From positions 5,132,501-5,196,500 of the forward strand of contig NZ_CP097484.1 of the NCBI RefSeq assembly GCF_023546765.1: a stretch of DNA of 64,000 nucleotides, written 5' to 3'. Source of the stretch: Methylobacterium tardum. GTDB taxonomy: Bacteria > Pseudomonadota > Alphaproteobacteria > Rhizobiales > Beijerinckiaceae. Position numbers and translations under genes: made by a program. Shown here piece after piece: positions 43,703-52,497 of the stretch; within the stretch, counting starts at the first letter, position 1; each line of letters opens with the position of its first letter. The notes under the pieces were generated by a model that had not been told where the DNA came from, ran no database searches, and saw only the letters and a program-made list of their open reading frames with translations.

Positions 43703-44620
43703 ATGCTGGCCTTCACGGTCCGGCGCGTGCTGGTCGCCCTGGCGGTGGCCTTTACGGTCTCGGTGGCGAGCTTCCTGCTCCTCCACCTCTCGGGCGACCT
43801 CGCGACCGCCATCGCCGGCCCGGAGGCCACCGGGCCGCAGATCGCGCAGATCCGCCAGGATTACGGCCTGGACCAGCCGCTGCTGACCCAGTTCCTCACC
43901 TGGGGCTGGCGGGCTCTGCACCTCGATTTCGGCAACTCCTTCTACTTCCGCGAGAGCGTGATCGACCTGCTCGCCGCCCGCCTGCCGATCACCCTCTATC
44001 TCGGCATCATCGCGCTGGCCGTGGCCCTGTTCGTGGCCATCCCGCTCGGCGTCGTCGCCGCCGTGAAGCGGGACACGTGGATCGACCGGACGGCGCTCGC
44101 CGTCTCGGTTCTCGGCCAGGCGATGCCGAGCTTCTGGTTCGGCCTGACGCTGATCCTGATCTTCTCCGTCAACCTCCGCTGGCTGCCGGTCTCCGGCAAC
44201 GCCACGTGGAAGAACTTCGTCCTGCCCGCGGTCGCGCTCGGCTACTACGCGATGCCCGCCGTAATGCGGCTCACCCGCAACGGCATGCTGGAGGTGCTGG
44301 CCTCCGACTACGTCCGCACCGCCCGCGCCAAGGGCCTGCCGCCCCGGAAGATCCTGGTGCGGCACGCCCTGCGCAACGCCGTGATCCCGGTGATCGCCCT
44401 CTCGGCGGTGCAGTTCGGCTTCATGCTCGGCGGCTCGATCGTGATCGAGGCGGTGTTCTCGCTCCAGGGCCTCGGGCAGCTCGCCTGGGAATCCATCGCC
44501 CGCAACGACTTCCCGGTCGTCCAGGCGATCGTGCTGGTGCTCGCCATGATCTACATCGGCCTGACGCTGGCGGCCGACCTGCTGAACGCCCTCCTCGATC
44601 CGCGCCTGCGCCAATCGTGA
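43703..44620 (+). CDS. Peptide ABC transporter permease, DppB type (system 1)
   Basis: A 305-residue inner-membrane permease. FTVRRVLVALAVAFTVSVASFLL is helix 1; the GESG-like cytoplasmic coupling motif is in DYVRTARAKGLPPRKILVRHALRNA, and LGGSIVIEAVFSLQGLGQL follows. About six helices, standard DppB length. It pairs with the permease at 44635. Confidence 0.92.
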   Translation: MLAFTVRRVLVALAVAFTVSVASFLLLHLSGDLATAIAGPEATGPQIAQIRQDYGLDQPLLTQFLTWGWRALHLDFGNSFYFRESVIDLLAARLPITLYLGIIALAVALFVAIPLGVVAAVKRDTWIDRTALAVSVLGQAMPSFWFGLTLILIFSVNLRWLPVSGNATWKNFVLPAVALGYYAMPAVMRLTRNGMLEVLASDYVRTARAKGLPPRKILVRHALRNAVIPVIALSAVQFGFMLGGSIVIEAVFSLQGLGQLAWESIARNDFPVVQAIVLVLAMIYIGLTLAADLLNALLDPRLRQS

Positions 44621-44634
44621 GGATGGAGCCTGCC

Positions 44635-45568
44635 ATGAGCCTCCCCCGACACGGCGGCGCTCGCCGCCCCCGCCCTGCCCCCGGACGCGCCGATCGCGCT
44701 GGCGCCGGTTCCCTCCCCCACCCGCTCGATCCTGCGGCGGGGCCTGCGCCATACCGGCTTCCTGATCGGCGCCGGGATCCTCGGGCTGATCGTGCTGGCA
44801 GCGCTCGCCGCCCCGCTCATCGCCCCGCACGACCCCTACGCGCAGGACGTGTCCCGCCGCCTGATCCCGCCGGTCTGGCAGACCAAGGGCACCTGGGACC
44901 ACGTGCTCGGCACCGACAAGCTCGGCCGCGACTACCTGAGCCGCCTGCTCTATGGCGGCCAGATCTCGCTGCTGATCGGGATCTCGGCGGCGCTGATCTC
45001 CGGGCTGATCGGCACGACGCTGGGCCTCTGCGCCGGCTATTTCGGCGGCTGGGTCGACTCGGTGGTGAGCTACATCGTGACCACACGGCTCGCCATGCCG
45101 GTGGTGCTGGTGGCGCTCGCCATGGCGGCGCTGGTCGGCGGTTCGCTCAAAGTGGTGGTGCTGGTGCTGGGCTTCCTGCTCTGGGACCGCTTCGCCGTGG
45201 TGACCCGGGCCGCGACCCAGCAGATCCGCAACCAGGATTTCGTCTCGGCCGCCCGCGCCGCCGGGCTGACCGACCTGCGGATCATCCGCCAGGAGATCCT
45301 GCCCAACATCATGAATGCGCTGATCGTCGTGGCGACCCTGGAGATGGCCCACGCGATCCTGCTGGAAGCCGCCCTGTCGTTCCTTGGCCTCGGCGTGCAG
45401 CCGCCCCTGCCCTCCTGGGGCCTGATGATCGCCGAGGGCAAGCAGTACATGTTCTTCCAGCCCTGGGTGATCACCATCCCGGGCGTGGCGCTCCTCCTGC
45501 TCGTGCTGGCGATCAACCTCTTAGGCGACGGCCTGCGCGATATCACGGCGCCCGAGGCGCGCCACTGA
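44635..45568 (+). CDS. Peptide ABC transporter permease, DppC type (system 1), N-terminus frameshifted
   Basis: The permease body is intact from helix 1 (FLIGAGILGLIVLAALAAP) through DFVSAARAAGLTDLRIIRQEILPN and SFLGLGVQPPLPSWGLMIAEG. In its frame there is no start before 44792, which lies inside helix 1. The ATG at 44635, behind GGATGGAG, is one base out of frame: with four instead of five C at 44643-44647 it would read MSLPDTAALAAPALPPDAPI straight into the body. The run is probably a sequencing error or a real small insertion; a GTG at 44792 would give a protein without its N-terminus. Confidence 0.85.
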
Positions 45569-45581
45569 TGTCGCTCCACTC

Positions 45582-45723
45582 CGTCATTCCGGGGCTCGCC
45601 GGAGGCGAGAGCCCGGAATCCAGAGCCGCCCCGGCCGATCGGACAGGCGATCCGGCTCCGCGTCATCCTGTTGCCTCCGCGGCTCTGGATCCCGGGCTCC
45701 GCTGCGCGGCCCCGGGATGACGG
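45582..45723. repeat. Bipartite palindromic repeat, family A
   Basis: CGTCATTCCGGGGCTCGCC...GAGCCCGGAATCCAGA faces TCTGGATCCCGGGCTCCG...GCCCCGGGATGACGG, with a unique middle (about 45622-45680). It separates the permease gene from the peptidase gene inside one operon. Other copies: 18330, 51365, 62565. Confidence 0.75.
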
Positions 45724-45784
45724 GATTGGAGCTGCCGCCCCTGATGCCCGTCCTCACGAAACACCCGTCCACCGAGATCACACC

Positions 45785-47206
45785 ATGACGCGAGACGCCG
45801 CCATCGCGCGCGCCACAGAGGCCTTCGACTCGGGCGCGTTCCTCGCGCTCCTGCGGGAGGCCGTGGCGATGCCCACCGAGAGCCAAGCCCCCGGCCAGGA
45901 GGCGGCGCTCCGCGCCTATCTCGACGCCTTCATCGCGCCGCTGGTCGCCCGCCTCGGCTTCGACGCGCCGAAGATCTTCCCGAACCCCGATGGGGTGCAC
46001 GGCCCGTTCCTGATCGCCGAGCGTCACGAGGGCGCGGACCTGCCGACCGTGCTGATCTACGGCCACGGCGACACGGTGCGGGGCTATCCCGAGCAGTGGC
46101 GGGAAGGACTCGGGCCCTGGGAGATCGTGGTCGAGGGCGACCGTTGGTACGGGCGCGGCACCGCCGACAACAAGGGCCAGCACGTCCTCAACCTCGCCGC
46201 CCTGGAGCAGGTGATCGCGGCCCGCGGGGGCCGTCTCGGCTTCAACGTGAAGCTGCTGATCGAGATGGGTGAGGAATCGGGCTCCCCGGGCCTGCGGCCG
46301 TTCTGCCGGGAGCAGGCCGAGGCCCTGCGCTCCGACGTGCTGATCGCCTCGGACGGCCCCCGCCTCAACGGCGAGCGCCCGACCCTCTTCCTGGGCTCCC
46401 GCGGCGCCTACAATTTCGAGCTCAGCCTGAACCTGCGGGAGGGTCCGCACCATTCCGGCAACTGGGGCGGGCTGCTGCGCAACCCCGGCACGGTGCTGGC
46501 CTCGGCGATTGCCTCGATGGTTGACGCGCGCGGCAGCATCCTGGTGGACGCCCTGCGGCCACCGCCGATCCCCGACGGCGTGCGCGCGGCGCTCGCCGAC
46601 ATCCGCGTCGGCGAGGACCCGACCGCGCCGACGATCGATTCCGACTGGGGCGAGCCGGGCCTGACGCCGGCCGAGCGGGTCTTCGCCTGGAACACGCTCG
46701 AGGTCCTGGCCTTCAAGACCGGCGACCCGGACGGGCCGCTCAACGCCGTGCCACCCCACGCCAAGGCAACCCTGCAGCTGCGCTTCGTGGTCGGCACCGA
46801 CTGGCAGAACCTCATCCGGAACGTCCGCGCCCATCTCGACGCGCACGGCTTCCCGATGATCGAGGTCCGGCCGGCCCGCGCCGCGGAGGTGTTTCAGGCG
46901 ACACGGCTGCCCGTGGAGGATCCGTGGGTCGAGTGGGCCCTCGAGTCGATCGAGGCGAGCTCCGGCAAGAAGCCGGCGCTGCTGCCCAATCTCGGCGGCT
47001 CGCTGCCGAACGACGCCTTCTCGGAGATCTTAGGCCTGCCGACCCTCTGGGTGCCGCATTCCTACCCGGCCTGCCGCCAGCACGGGCCCGACGAGCACAT
47101 GCTCGCCTCCGGCACCCGCGAGGGCCTGGCGATCATGGCCGGCCTGTTCTGGGATCTCGGTGAGGCCGGACCCGACATCCTCCGCCGCCGCAAAGCGAGG
47201 GCCTGA
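45785..47206 (+). CDS. M20-family dipeptidase/metallopeptidase
   Basis: A 473-residue M20 peptidase. Metal and catalytic residues: YGHGDTVRGYP (His, catalytic Asp), GRGTADNKGQH (bridging Asp), EMGEESGSPGL (catalytic Glu and metal Glu), SDGPRL (Asp) and HGPDEHM (final His). The dimerisation domain is inserted at about 200-340. It sits inside the peptide importer operon between permease and ATPase genes, so it probably cleaves the imported dipeptide in the cytoplasm. Confidence 0.9.
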   Translation: MTRDAAIARATEAFDSGAFLALLREAVAMPTESQAPGQEAALRAYLDAFIAPLVARLGFDAPKIFPNPDGVHGPFLIAERHEGADLPTVLIYGHGDTVRGYPEQWREGLGPWEIVVEGDRWYGRGTADNKGQHVLNLAALEQVIAARGGRLGFNVKLLIEMGEESGSPGLRPFCREQAEALRSDVLIASDGPRLNGERPTLFLGSRGAYNFELSLNLREGPHHSGNWGGLLRNPGTVLASAIASMVDARGSILVDALRPPPIPDGVRAALADIRVGEDPTAPTIDSDWGEPGLTPAERVFAWNTLEVLAFKTGDPDGPLNAVPPHAKATLQLRFVVGTDWQNLIRNVRAHLDAHGFPMIEVRPARAAEVFQATRLPVEDPWVEWALESIEASSGKKPALLPNLGGSLPNDAFSEILGLPTLWVPHSYPACRQHGPDEHMLASGTREGLAIMAGLFWDLGEAGPDILRRRKARA

Positions 47207-47210
47207 CACG

Positions 47211-48815
47211 ATGAGCGAGCCGGTCGTCCGCATCCGCGATCTGACGATCGCGCTCCCCAAGGGCGCCGACCGCCCGCACGCGGTCGAGGGCCTGAACCTC
47301 GACCTCGAGGCCGGGAAGATCCTGTGCGTGGTCGGGGAATCGGGCTCGGGCAAGTCGATGAGCGCCTACGCGCTCACGGGCCTCCTGCCCCGGGCGCTGA
47401 AGCCGACGTCCGGCACGATCCTGTTCGAGGGCCGGGACCTCCTGACCCTCGACGAGCCCGCGTGGCGCGGCCTGCGGGGCCGGCGGATCGCCATGGTGTT
47501 CCAAGAGCCGATGACGGCCCTGAACCCGGTGATGCGGATCGGCGACCAGATCGCCGAGATGTTCGAGGCGCACAACCTGCTCACCCGCAGCGAGCGCTGG
47601 GCCCGGGCGGTGGCGCTCGCCACAGAGGTCGGCCTGCCGAACCCCGAGGAGGCGGTGCGGGCCTACCCGCACCAGCTCTCCGGCGGCCAGCGGCAGCGGG
47701 CGATGATCGCCATGGCGCTGGCGCTGGAGCCCTCGGTGCTGGTCGCCGACGAGCCGACCACGGCCCTCGACGTCACCACCCAGGCCCAGATCCTCCGGCT
47801 GATCCGCGACCTGCAGCAGAAGCGCGGGATGAGCGTCCTGTTCATCACCCACGATTTCGGCGTGGTGGCGGAGATCGCCGACCACGTGGCGGTGCTCCAG
47901 CGCGGGCGGCTCGTGGAATCCGGTACCGCCGAGGCCGTCCTGCGCAACCCGCAGGCGCCCTACACCAAAGCCTTGCTCGCCGCCGTCCCGAGCCTGACGC
48001 CGCCACCGCGCGCGCCCGTGGAAGCGGCCCCGGTCGCCCTCTCGGTGACCGGGCTGTCCAAGACCTATTCCGGGCGCTCCGGCCTGTTCGGCAAGCCTCG
48101 GGTCGTGGCGGCGGTCAGGCAAGTCTCCTTCGACGTCCGCCGCGGCGAGACATTGGGGATCGTGGGCGAATCCGGCTCCGGCAAATCGACCACCGCGCGG
48201 CTGGCGATCCGCCTGATCGAGCCCGACGGCGGAACGGTCCGGCTGGGGGATCTCGACTACACGGCTCTCGGGAAGGCCGAGCTGCGCGACAAACGCAGCC
48301 GCATCCAGATGATCTTCCAGGACCCGTTCGCGTCGCTCAACCCGCGGCGCACCGTGGAGCAGATCATCACGGCGGGGCCGATCGCCCACGGGGTCCCGGC
48401 CGCCGAGGCGCGGGCTCGGGCGCGCAGCCTCCTCGACCTCGTCGGCCTCGATCCGAAGGCCGCCGCCCGCTACCCGAACGCCTTCTCGGGCGGGCAGCGC
48501 CAGCGCATCGGCATCGCCCGGGCGCTCGCCATGGAGCCGGACGTGCTGGTGGCGGACGAAGCGGTCTCGGCGCTGGACGTCTCGGTCCAGCGGCAGGTGC
48601 TGGACCTGCTGGAGGACCTGAAGCAGCGCCTGTCGCTGGCGATGCTGTTCATCACCCATGACCTGCGGGTGGCCGCCACGATCTGCGACCGGATCGCCGT
48701 GATGCACCGGGGTGCCGTCGTGGAGATGCGCGGGACCGCCGACCTGTTCGCGGCACCGGAGCACGCCTACACGCGCAGCCTGCTGGCCGCCGTGCCGGGC
48801 GCGCGCGCATCCTGA
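47211..48815 (+). CDS. Peptide ABC transporter ATPase, fused two-domain (DppD-DppF type, system 1)
   Basis: A 534-residue protein with two ATPase domains in one chain. Domain 1: Walker A GESGSGKS (about 40), signature LSGGQRQR, Walker [13 protein letters not shown]. Domain 2: Walker [10 protein letters not shown], signature [20 protein letters not shown]. DppD and DppF are usually separate; here they are fused, as in GsiA/YejF proteins. The C-terminal domain lacks a long Cys-rich tail. Five bases follow the peptidase stop. It powers the permeases at 43703 and 44635. Confidence 0.92.
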   Translation: MSEPVVRIRDLTIALPKGADRPHAVEGLNLDLEAGKILCVVGESGSGKSMSAYALTGLLPRALKPTSGTILFEGRDLLTLDEPAWRGLRGRRIAMVFQEPMTALNPVMRIGDQIAEMFEAHNLLTRSERWARAVALATEVGLPNPEEAVRAYPHQLSGGQRQRAMIAMALALEPSVLVADEPTTALDVTTQAQILRLIRDLQQKRGMSVLFITHDFGVVAEIADHVAVLQRGRLVESGTAEAVLRNPQAPYTKALLAAVPSLTPPPRAPVEAAPVALSVTGLSKTYSGRSGLFGKPRVVAAVRQVSFDVRRGETLGIVGESGSGKSTTARLAIRLIEPDGGTVRLGDLDYTALGKAELRDKRSRIQMIFQDPFASLNPRRTVEQIITAGPIAHGVPAAEARARARSLLDLVGLDPKAAARYPNAFSGGQRQRIGIARALAMEPDVLVADEAVSALDVSVQRQVLDLLEDLKQRLSLAMLFITHDLRVAATICDRIAVMHRGAVVEMRGTADLFAAPEHAYTRSLLAAVPGARAS

Positions 48816-48878
48816 GCCGCCGCGGCCCGGATCGGGGCCGATCTGGGACGCAGAGACAAGTTTTTTGGACGGAGTCGC

Positions 48879-49004
48879 CCTACCCGGTTGCGCACAACCG
48901 GGTAGGATGAGGGGGCATTGTCGAGGGTTGAGCACCCCGGCGGATCCACGGCCAAACCCGCTGCCCGTCCCCCGCTCGCGCCTCGAACGCGGACGGGGGT
49001 TTTT
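48879..49004 (+). ncRNA. Structured intergenic RNA candidate (leader or small RNA)
   Basis: Two strong stems in about 125 bases. CCTACCCGGTTG-CGCA-CAACCGGGTAGG (48879-48906) is a perfect 12-base-pair hairpin; a terminator-like stem with T5 ends at 49004, only four bases before a possible GTG start. The middle is G-rich (GATGAGGGGGCATTG). It could be the 3' end of the importer mRNA, an independent small RNA, or an attenuator of the next gene. No known riboswitch pattern was recognised. Confidence 0.45.
48969..49004 (+). terminator. Intrinsic terminator downstream of the importer operon
   Basis: CCCCCGCTCGCG-CCTCGAA-CGCGGACGGGGG followed by TTTTT. Stem with one internal mismatch and a G-U pair. 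Confidence 0.7.
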
Positions 49005-49008
49005 CAGC

Positions 49009-49350
49009 GTGTCGACCTCAGACAAGCCCGATGACGTCCAGCCGGCCTGCCAGCGCCTGGAGCCGCTGCTCCGGCGCGGGAAGCGGGCCGAGCGCTGGAT
49101 CGGTTCCGGTCAGCGCAAGTCGCCCGCCGCGAACAGGGCCGACGACAGCGCCGCTGAAGCCCTGAGCGGCCGCGTCATCAAATTGCGCTGGGCCGATACG
49201 TTCGGCCGGCCGGCGCGTCCCGATCCCGCCAAGTGGGGCCGGCCCGCTCCGGTCTCCGCACAGGTGCTGCCGTTCCAGAGCCCCGCGGACCGGAGCGACC
49301 GGACGCGGCGCGGTGCCGCCGATCAGCCGTTCGTGCCGGTCCCGCGCTGA
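49009..49350 (+). CDS. Small hypothetical protein (uncertain)
   Basis: 113 residues from GTG 49009, basic and Pro-rich, with VIKLRWADTFGRPARPDPAKWGRP near the middle. It starts directly after a terminator-like stem, whose G-run could act as a ribosome site, and its end overlaps the mucR-like gene on the other strand by 28 bases. No family recognised; it may be spurious. Confidence 0.35.
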   Translation: MSTSDKPDDVQPACQRLEPLLRRGKRAERWIGSGQRKSPAANRADDSAAEALSGRVIKLRWADTFGRPARPDPAKWGRPAPVSAQVLPFQSPADRSDRTRRGAADQPFVPVPR

Positions 49351-49772
49351 CTGGCCCGGCCGCCGGGCACACCGAGACCGATGGCCTTCGCGAGCGCTGA
49401 ACGCTGGGCGGCGTAGCCCGGCGCGGTCATCGGGTAATCCTCCGGCAGACCGTAGCGCTCGCGGTAGCGCTCCGGGGTCAGGCCGTGGGCGTTGAGGTGA
49501 CGCTTCAGCGTCTTGTAGGATCGGCCGTCGATGAAGCTGACGATCCCGTCCTCCTGGACCGACTTGCGGATCTGCGCGGGCGTCGGCTGCTCGACGGCGG
49601 GAAGCGCTTCGGCGTGCGGCGTTCCGGTGAGGGCCGCCAGGGTCCCGTGCACGCTCGCCATCAGCTCGGGCAGCGCGGCCGGCGGAACGGAATTGTTCGA
49701 GACGTAAGCCGCAACGATCTCACCGACCAGCGTGACGAGCTTGATGGAGCGCTCGGGATTTTTTTCGGGCAC
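49323..49772 (-). CDS. MucR/Ros-family transcription regulator
   Basis: A 149-residue MucR/Ros protein. The N-terminal helix KLVTLVGEIVAAYVSNN, the linker and the C-terminal DNA-binding part FIDGRSYKTLKRHLNAHGLTPERYRERYGLPEDYPM match the family closely. The first zinc-ligand position, normally Cys just before L-E-D-G-K, is Ser here (VSFIDGR), while both His are kept. MucR-like proteins bind AT-rich promoters and control exopolysaccharide, motility and stress genes. GTG 49772 gives the usual family length; the longer frame to 49880 is rejected. Confidence 0.85.
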   Translation of the reverse strand: MPEKNPERSIKLVTLVGEIVAAYVSNNSVPPAALPELMASVHGTLAALTGTPHAEALPAVEQPTPAQIRKSVQEDGIVSFIDGRSYKTLKRHLNAHGLTPERYRERYGLPEDYPMTAPGYAAQRSALAKAIGLGVPGGRASQRGTGTNG

Positions 49773-50040
49773 TGCGCGAGTCCACTTGAAGGTTTCGACG
49801 ATGACGCCGCGGGTTCCAAAAGCAGAAACCCCTGAAGTGTCAAGATGGTCGCGGCAGTTTGCCAGCGGCGGGAGGCGCATTTTGGTGCAGGACGACCAAC
49901 GCCTGCCCCCGGACGGAGCCGGTCACCTGCACAGGAGCGGCGATCCCCGGGCGTTTACAGCCGGGATCTGCGCGGCCGGACGGGAATACGGCATCGCGGC
50001 ATGAGCGGCGGGCCCCGGTCGGTCCGGAGACCCAGCGGGG

Positions 50041-51129
50041 TCATCCGATGCCGAGGCCGCGGATCAGCGCAAGGCTGAGGACGACGAGCACCGCCAGCGA
50101 GGCGGTCACCGCCAGGGTGACCCGGCCGCCGACCCGGGCGAGGATGCGCACGTCGACGCCGAGGCCGAGCGCGGCCATCGACAGGACCGTGAGCACTCCG
50201 GCGAGCTGCGTCAGGGGCTTCACCGCCGCATCCGGGATGAGGCCCGACGAGCGCAGGGTCGCCAGGGCCAGGAAGCCGAGGATGAACCACGGGACCAGCT
50301 TGGTGAGCCCGGGCCGGCTCGGGGCCGGTGGGGCGCCTGCCACCCGCGGCAGGCGGGGCGCGATCAGCGAGAATGCCACCACCACCGGGCCGAGCATCAG
50401 GACGCGCACGAGCTTCACCAGGGTGCCGATCTGCGTCGACAGCAGGCTCACCGGTACGGTGGCGGCCAGCACCTGCGGCACGGCGTAGACGGTCAGCCCT
50501 GCCAGCACCCCGTACTGGCTGTCGTTCATGCCGGCGAGCGGGACGAACAGCGGAAGCCCGAGCACCATCAGGACGCCGAGCACCGCCGTGAACGCGATAG
50601 CGGCGGCGATGTCCTTCGGCTCCGCGCCGATGACGGGCGCCACCGCGGCGATGGCCGAGTTGCCGCAGATGGCGTTGCCGCAGGCCACCAAGATCGCCAT
50701 CCGGGCCGGCAGGCCGAGCGCCCGGCAGATCGCCACGCTGGCGGCGATGCCGAGCACCACGGTGGCGACGATGCCGGCGAGCAGGGCCGGGCCGGAGGCG
50801 AGGATCGCCCCGAGGCTCAGGGAGGCGCCGAGCAGGACGACGGCGGCCTCGAGGAGCTGCTTGGCCGAGAAGGCGATGCCGGTCCGGAACCGGGCATGGG
50901 GCGTCCAGGCGGTCCGCACTGCGATGCCGATCAGGATCGCCAGGACCAGGGCCTCGACATAGGGATGGCCCGCGACGCGCTCCTCCAAGGCCTGCGCGGC
51001 CATCGCCACGGCGGTGATCGCCGCGCACAGGCCGATTCCCGGCAGGACCGAGGCGGCAGGACTCGACTGGCTGCCCCCGCCGGAGAGGGCGACAGGCGGG
51101 GCGTTGCGGGAGGGGGCGTCAGGACTCAC
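50041..51129 (-). CDS. YeiH-family putative sulfate exporter
   Basis: A 362-residue UPF0324 membrane protein with about ten helices: GHPYVEALVLAILIGIAVRTAW, RTGIAFSAKQLLEAAVVLLGASL, the conserved ACGNAICGNSAIAAVAPVIGA loop and KLVPWFILGFLALATLRS. Family members are predicted sulfate or sulfonate-related exporters. It stands alone; no LysR or sulfite oxidation gene is adjacent. Confidence 0.88.
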   Translation of the reverse strand: MSPDAPSRNAPPVALSGGGSQSSPAASVLPGIGLCAAITAVAMAAQALEERVAGHPYVEALVLAILIGIAVRTAWTPHARFRTGIAFSAKQLLEAAVVLLGASLSLGAILASGPALLAGIVATVVLGIAASVAICRALGLPARMAILVACGNAICGNSAIAAVAPVIGAEPKDIAAAIAFTAVLGVLMVLGLPLFVPLAGMNDSQYGVLAGLTVYAVPQVLAATVPVSLLSTQIGTLVKLVRVLMLGPVVVAFSLIAPRLPRVAGAPPAPSRPGLTKLVPWFILGFLALATLRSSGLIPDAAVKPLTQLAGVLTVLSMAALGLGVDVRILARVGGRVTLAVTASLAVLVVLSLALIRGLGIG

Positions 51130-51576
51130 AGGACAGAGCTCCGGGGTCGTCCCAGAGGGTATAGGAAGAAAACGTCTGCCGCACGCGACAATGGGAGATA
51201 TTTTATCTCTAATGCAGGTATTTTATAGGCAATGTCACTCTAAACCCCCTGAACGTCGGCGAGACTTGATGCCCGGGTGTCTCCGTTGGCGAACCGCTTT
51301 CGTCTCTCGTTCGGGCAGATCGCTCGATCCCCTCTGTGGAGACACAACGGAGCCGCTTCAATCCTGTCATTCCGGGGCCGCCCAGCGGAGCCCGGAATCC
51401 AGACCCGCCGACGCGCCAAGGTCCGGCACGGCCAGGGGGTCTGGTTTCCGGGCTCGCCTGCGGCGCCCCGGAATGACGGCGTCGACCGTCAAGACGCAGG
51501 GGAATGTTCCAGACCGTGCAGTCCTGAGCCTCTGCGGAAGAGGGAGGGCGCGTGTCGCGCCCCGGACCGCTTTCCC
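51130..51576. other. Intergenic region with family A repeat
   Basis: About 450 bases: a low-GC patch at 51190-51245 upstream of the yeiH-like gene (probable promoter side), then the palindromic repeat at 51365-51480 downstream of the ABC permease gene. No gene seen. Confidence 0.5.
51365..51480. repeat. Bipartite palindromic repeat, family A
   Basis: GTCATTCCGGGGCCGCCCAG...GAGCCCGGAATCCAGA faces TCTGGTTTCCGGGCTCGCC...GCCCCGGAATGACGG. The middle begins CCCGCCGACGCGCCAAGG and is nearly shared with the copy at 62565, so these two are the closest relatives. Confidence 0.78.
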
Positions 51577-52497
51577 TCACGCCTGCATGCCCCAGCGCTG
51601 AACCGTGCGCCGCTCGATCGTCTGGAAGATCAGGTTCTCGGCGACGAGGCCGATCAGGATGACGGTGAGCAGCCCGGCGAACACGTTCGGGATGTCGAGC
51701 ATGTTCTTGTTCTCGAAGATGAACCAGCCGAGCCCGCCCGCTCCCGAAGAGACACCGAAGACCAGCTCGGCCGCGATCAAGGTGCGCCACGCGAACGCCC
51801 AGCCGACCTTCAGGCCGGTGAGGATCGACGGGAAGGCCGCCGGGATCAGGATCTTGCCGATCAGCCGCGGACCGGACAGCCCGTAATTGCGGCCGACCAT
51901 CTTCAGCGTCCGGCTCACCGACAGGAAGCCCGAATGGGTGTTCAGCGCGATCGCCCAGGTCACCGAGTGGACGAGAACGAAGATCAGGCTGCCGTTGCCC
52001 AGGCCGAACCAGATCAGCGCCAGCGGCAGCAGCGCGATCGCCGGCAGCGGATTGAACATCGAGGTCAGCGTCTCGAGGAAGTCGGTCCCGATCCGCGACG
52101 CGATGGCGATGCCGGTGAGCGCGGTCGCGAGCGCGACGCCCGCGGCGTAGCCCATCAGCAGGACCTTGAGCGAGGTCCAGGCGCGGGCCGGCAGCGTGCC
52201 GTCCGCGATGCCGCGGACAAACGCCTCCACGGTGGCCGAGAAGGTCGGGAACAGGAGATCGTTGTCGAGGTAGCGCCCGTAGGCCTCCCAGATCCCGGCC
52301 AGGACGAGCAGGATCACGATCTTGCGCAGCCACGCCTGGTTGTAGAGCCGCTCGGCGACCGACAGGGGCTTCTCCACCACCGTGGCGCCGTGGGCGTGGC
52401 CGGTCTCGCGCACGATCTCGGGACGGCTCGACTCCGCGGCGGACGGGCGCGCGGGTGCGGCGCGCGGCAGGCCGGTCAGGACGGGCGCGCTAGACAT
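51577..52497 (-). CDS. Nitrate/sulfonate/taurine-type ABC transporter permease
   Basis: A 306-residue permease of the SsuC/TauC group. A disordered N-terminus (1-50) precedes helix 1 (KIVILLVLAGIWEAYGRYL). The coupling loop is in LKMVGRNYGLSGPRLIGKILIPAAFPSILTGLKVG, followed by WRTLIAAELVFGVSSGAGGLG. It overlaps the ATPase gene by 8 bases. No binding-protein gene is adjacent, so the substrate is unknown. Confidence 0.9.
   Translation of the reverse strand: MSSAPVLTGLPRAAPARPSAAESSRPEIVRETGHAHGATVVEKPLSVAERLYNQAWLRKIVILLVLAGIWEAYGRYLDNDLLFPTFSATVEAFVRGIADGTLPARAWTSLKVLLMGYAAGVALATALTGIAIASRIGTDFLETLTSMFNPLPAIALLPLALIWFGLGNGSLIFVLVHSVTWAIALNTHSGFLSVSRTLKMVGRNYGLSGPRLIGKILIPAAFPSILTGLKVGWAFAWRTLIAAELVFGVSSGAGGLGWFIFENKNMLDIPNVFAGLLTVILIGLVAENLIFQTIERRTVQRWGMQA

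Noticed and set aside
45582..45723. CRISPR-like repeat
   Set aside because: The family is palindromic, dispersed as single copies and lacks regularly spaced direct repeats or cas genes.
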